Shown in pieces: positions 61,796 to 64,000 of a DNA stretch of 64,000 nucleotides. The notes under the pieces are model-generated. The model did not search any database and was not told the origin of the DNA. It saw nothing but the letters and a program-made list of their open reading frames with translations. The stretch covers positions 682,001 through 746,000 of the forward strand of contig NZ_CP060497.1 in NCBI RefSeq assembly GCF_014334135.1, given 5' to 3'. Positions within the stretch are counted from its first letter, which is position 1. Each line of letters begins with the position of its first letter. The position numbers and the translations under genes are program-made. This stretch comes from Olivibacter sp. SDN3 (lineage in GTDB: Bacteria > Bacteroidota > Bacteroidia > Sphingobacteriales > Sphingobacteriaceae).

Positions 61796-63439
61796 CTACG
61801 GATTCTGCTCCAACCCCTCCTGTAACAATAACTGCGCCTCAGGTATAAACTCTATAATAGCTCTATTATCCGGTGCTACCTCTGTAATGGGGTTATTTCC
61901 CAATAGGTGTGCTCCGGGATAACTTCTGTCCATGGTTTGGTCATTCCGGAAAACATCCATTTTACGATGCCCTTCATAAGCAAGTTCCAGCCTACGCTCG
62001 TCGAGCACTGCTTCTAGTACTGTCTTTCCCTGAAGGTTACTTTCACTGTAAAGTCCTTCGGCAGGAATACCAGCTCGCTCCCGAATAAGGTTTATATCTG
62101 CCAAGGCTTGTCCATTATTTCCCAAGTTGGCATGTGCTTCCGCACGATTTAGATACATCTCTGCCAATCGCGATACAACGGGCGACCACAGGTGTGCTTG
62201 CCCTTCCTGTCCGGAACACTTAAGTACATAATATTTAGGAAACCCGTTACGCACGTCCAATTCCCGATCAATTAATACGCGTTTACTACCTTCGGCCGTT
62301 TCAATAAAATAATGGTAGCCCCCATGACCATCGGCCTCTTTCGTTAATGTTATTTGTTGTCCGTTTTCTGTATAGGAATAATCATCGCCATCCTGTACCA
62401 CTTCCTTCCATTGATAAATGGATGAATTGTCTACATATATGGCCCAGTTCACGTCTTCATTTAACACCACCGGTTCAATGAAATCATTGCGTACATCCTC
62501 CGGGTATTCTCTGATGAGCTCCAGGTAACTTCTCGAAGCGTACATTTCGCCCCAGCCCGAGCCCAAAAAGTTGGCATAAAATGACCCCACGGTATACCAG
62601 CCATTATCTGGATAGTCTACATTTGGAATTAGCTTTACAGCAAATATCGTTTCATCGTTATCTTCCGGTTTAAATGTAGGATACGCGGCCAACCTGTCTG
62701 TTGCCAATAGGGCAAATTTTCCAGAGTTAATGACCATATCCGTGTACTCTATTACTTGCTGGTACTGCTCCCTGTACAGATACAATCTCGACAACAGTGC
62801 CCAACAGGCTTCTTTTGACGCAAAGGTATTATCCTTCTCAGCAGTAAAAAGGGTAATTGCCTTTTGTAAATCGGCTTCCACTTGGTCATAAACCTCTCCT
62901 ACACTCGATCTAAGGGGATGGTTGTTTTGATCTGCATCTAACTTCAATGGCACACCTAAATTGTCGGGACCTTGATTATAAGGCCTTCCAAAAATATCCA
63001 CCAACTGAAAATGCATCAAAGCCCTTAGGTAGTAATTTTCCGCTAAAAACTGATCATTAACGGGAGATTCACCTTCGGTAATTGCTTCAATCACTTTGTT
63101 TGCCCCAACAATTATCTCGTATGATTTTGTCCAATAGGTTGTTGTTCTAGAACTATTAGGTACGCGCTGATAGTTATAGGAAAAAAACAGGGGATCTGAA
63201 GTCGTTCCACTGACCGACATGTTATCTCCCGGAAATTCGTGGAGAATATGCCATTCGGTCACCCACGTTTTCATCCGATGATAGTTGCCCAATGTTGCGG
63301 CCTCTAAACCTGTTTCTGAACTATTTAAATCATCGCCCTTAATAGAATCATAAGGCGATTTATCCACGCTACAAGCGTTTATAACTACCGTTATTACAAC
63401 GAGCAGTAACAGTTTATTGATATTTATTTTATGTATCAT
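61796..63439 (-). CDS. SusD/RagB-family nutrient-binding outer-membrane lipoprotein, copy 5
   Basis: A 547-residue lipoprotein with a lipobox at VVINAC (Cys23). SusD features are NYYLRALMHFQLVDIFGRPYNQG, SSVGEVYDQVEADLQKAITLF and a C-terminal LDERRLELAYEGHRKMDVFRND. It is shorter than the other SusD proteins here. It lies 152 bp after the partial susC at the window edge, a wider gap than in the other pairs. Confidence 0.94.
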   Translation of the reverse strand: MIHKININKLLLLVVITVVINACSVDKSPYDSIKGDDLNSSETGLEAATLGNYHRMKTWVTEWHILHEFPGDNMSVSGTTSDPLFFSYNYQRVPNSSRTTTYWTKSYEIIVGANKVIEAITEGESPVNDQFLAENYYLRALMHFQLVDIFGRPYNQGPDNLGVPLKLDADQNNHPLRSSVGEVYDQVEADLQKAITLFTAEKDNTFASKEACWALLSRLYLYREQYQQVIEYTDMVINSGKFALLATDRLAAYPTFKPEDNDETIFAVKLIPNVDYPDNGWYTVGSFYANFLGSGWGEMYASRSYLELIREYPEDVRNDFIEPVVLNEDVNWAIYVDNSSIYQWKEVVQDGDDYSYTENGQQITLTKEADGHGGYHYFIETAEGSKRVLIDRELDVRNGFPKYYVLKCSGQEGQAHLWSPVVSRLAEMYLNRAEAHANLGNNGQALADINLIRERAGIPAEGLYSESNLQGKTVLEAVLDERRLELAYEGHRKMDVFRNDQTMDRSYPGAHLLGNNPITEVAPDNRAIIEFIPEAQLLLQEGLEQNP

Positions 63440-63591
63440 GATTTTTTTTTAATCGCGATTATCTGATTAATTCATTACTTTCTTTTTTCATCAATCTTCC
63501 ATATTCAAAGGCATTCAAGCTTTCCCTAACGGGAAGGTTTGCCACTTAGTCATTATATGCGATAGCCATCTTTATATTAAATCCCTTTTTC

Positions 63592-64000
63592 TTACAAAGA
63601 AACGTTTACGCCAAATGTAAATCTCCTAGGTAAAGGATAAGGTGACGCGTTATCACTTGCCCCTCGAAAGTCCGTTGTATTCTCTGGATTGTCCGCGGGG
63701 AATAACATCGAGCCGTTGATAGCAGCTTCCGGGTCCAGGCCCGAATAGTTGGTGATGGTAAAAAGATTATCTATGGAAACATAAGCATCTAATCCTTTCA
63801 ATCGCAACGCCTTTATGATTCTTTCAGGGAAACGGTAACCTGCCGTGATATTTCGCAGTCTTAAGAAGCTTGCGTCTTCAATGTACCGGGAAGAAACCCT
63901 GTGCGAATTCAGGTTGCCACCGTACACCAATTGCGGATGTGTGGCATTCGGGTTATCGGGTGTCCATCTAGACCAGCCATCCTTCAATACCATTTGGTTA
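63592..64000 (-). CDS. SusC/RagA transporter, C-terminal part (runs off window)
   Basis: The frame is open from the right edge to the stop at 63592, about 136 codons. It has the SusC C-terminal barrel pattern: WSRWTPDNPNATHPQL, YIEDASFLRLRNITAGYRFPE, YVSIDNLFTITNYSGLDPE and the final strand RRFTFGVNVSL. It pairs with the SusD at 61796. Confidence 0.9.
   Translation of the reverse strand, partial: NQMVLKDGWSRWTPDNPNATHPQLVYGGNLNSHRVSSRYIEDASFLRLRNITAGYRFPERIIKALRLKGLDAYVSIDNLFTITNYSGLDPEAAINGSMLFPADNPENTTDFRGASDNASPYPLPRRFTFGVNVSL

Noticed and set aside
1-64000. CRISPR arrays, tRNA or rRNA genes, insertion sequences, prophage genes
   Set aside because: No regularly spaced direct repeats, no transposase, integrase or phage proteins, and no recognisable tRNA or rRNA sequences were seen on either strand.

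Overview
The window comes from a Bacteroidota genome, most likely of the Sphingobacteriaceae type. It carries five SusC/SusD outer-membrane glycan-uptake pairs, lipoprotein signals of the Bacteroidota kind, FucP-type sugar symporters, LacI and AraC regulators, and few Shine-Dalgarno sequences. Nearly all genes lie on the minus strand. The window is one long carbohydrate-utilisation island with no housekeeping genes, tRNAs, rRNAs or insertion sequences that I can see.

Layout. (1) 1-13517: two tandem, homologous susC-susD-DUF3823 triplets, the first followed by a partial GH127 beta-L-arabinofuranosidase-type lipoprotein. (2) 13864-17378: a Gfo/Idh/MocA oxidoreductase and a ThuA-like protein, divergent from a LacI regulator. 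(3) 17836-41417: a large minus-strand locus. In transcription order it holds SusC, SusD, a small lipoprotein, a GH172 protein, a DUF6786-like lipoprotein, L-fucose/D-arabinose isomerase, a FucP symporter, an AraB-type ribulokinase, a GH116 enzyme, a translationally coupled trio (CobW-like GTPase, aquaporin, miniature SlyD-like protein), two unassigned secreted proteins, a LacI regulator and a GH29 fucosidase. (4) 41868-48699: a non-phosphorylative L-fucose (or D-arabinose) operon, divergent from an AraC regulator. (5) 49882-53505: a TIM-barrel isomerase-like protein and a Gfo/Idh-like lipoprotein, divergent from a second LacI regulator that is a close paralogue of the one in (2). (6) 53507-59547: susC-susD-DUF6807. 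(7) 60070-61666: a degraded antitoxin-PIN toxin pair beside an intact one, with palindromic repeat DNA. (8) 61796-64000: a further susD and the end of its susC.

How it works together. SusC/D pairs import oligosaccharides; periplasmic hydrolases (GH127, GH29, GH116, GH172) release monosaccharides; FucP-type symporters take them into the cytoplasm. Two routes then exist for sugars with L-fucose/D-arabinose stereochemistry. One is isomerase plus ribulokinase. The other is dehydrogenase, lactonase, dehydratase, second dehydrogenase and diketo-acid hydrolase. GH172 and GH116 next to FucI and a true AraB, without AraA, AraD or FucA, fit D-arabinose from D-arabinan at least as well as L-fucose. Shared 16-bp operator-like sites (GCTTAATCGTTTAAAC and variants) probably tie the susC promoter to the GH172 gene.

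The most unusual element is the trio at 23716-25840, which looks like a small metal- or metalloid-handling unit built into a glycan locus.
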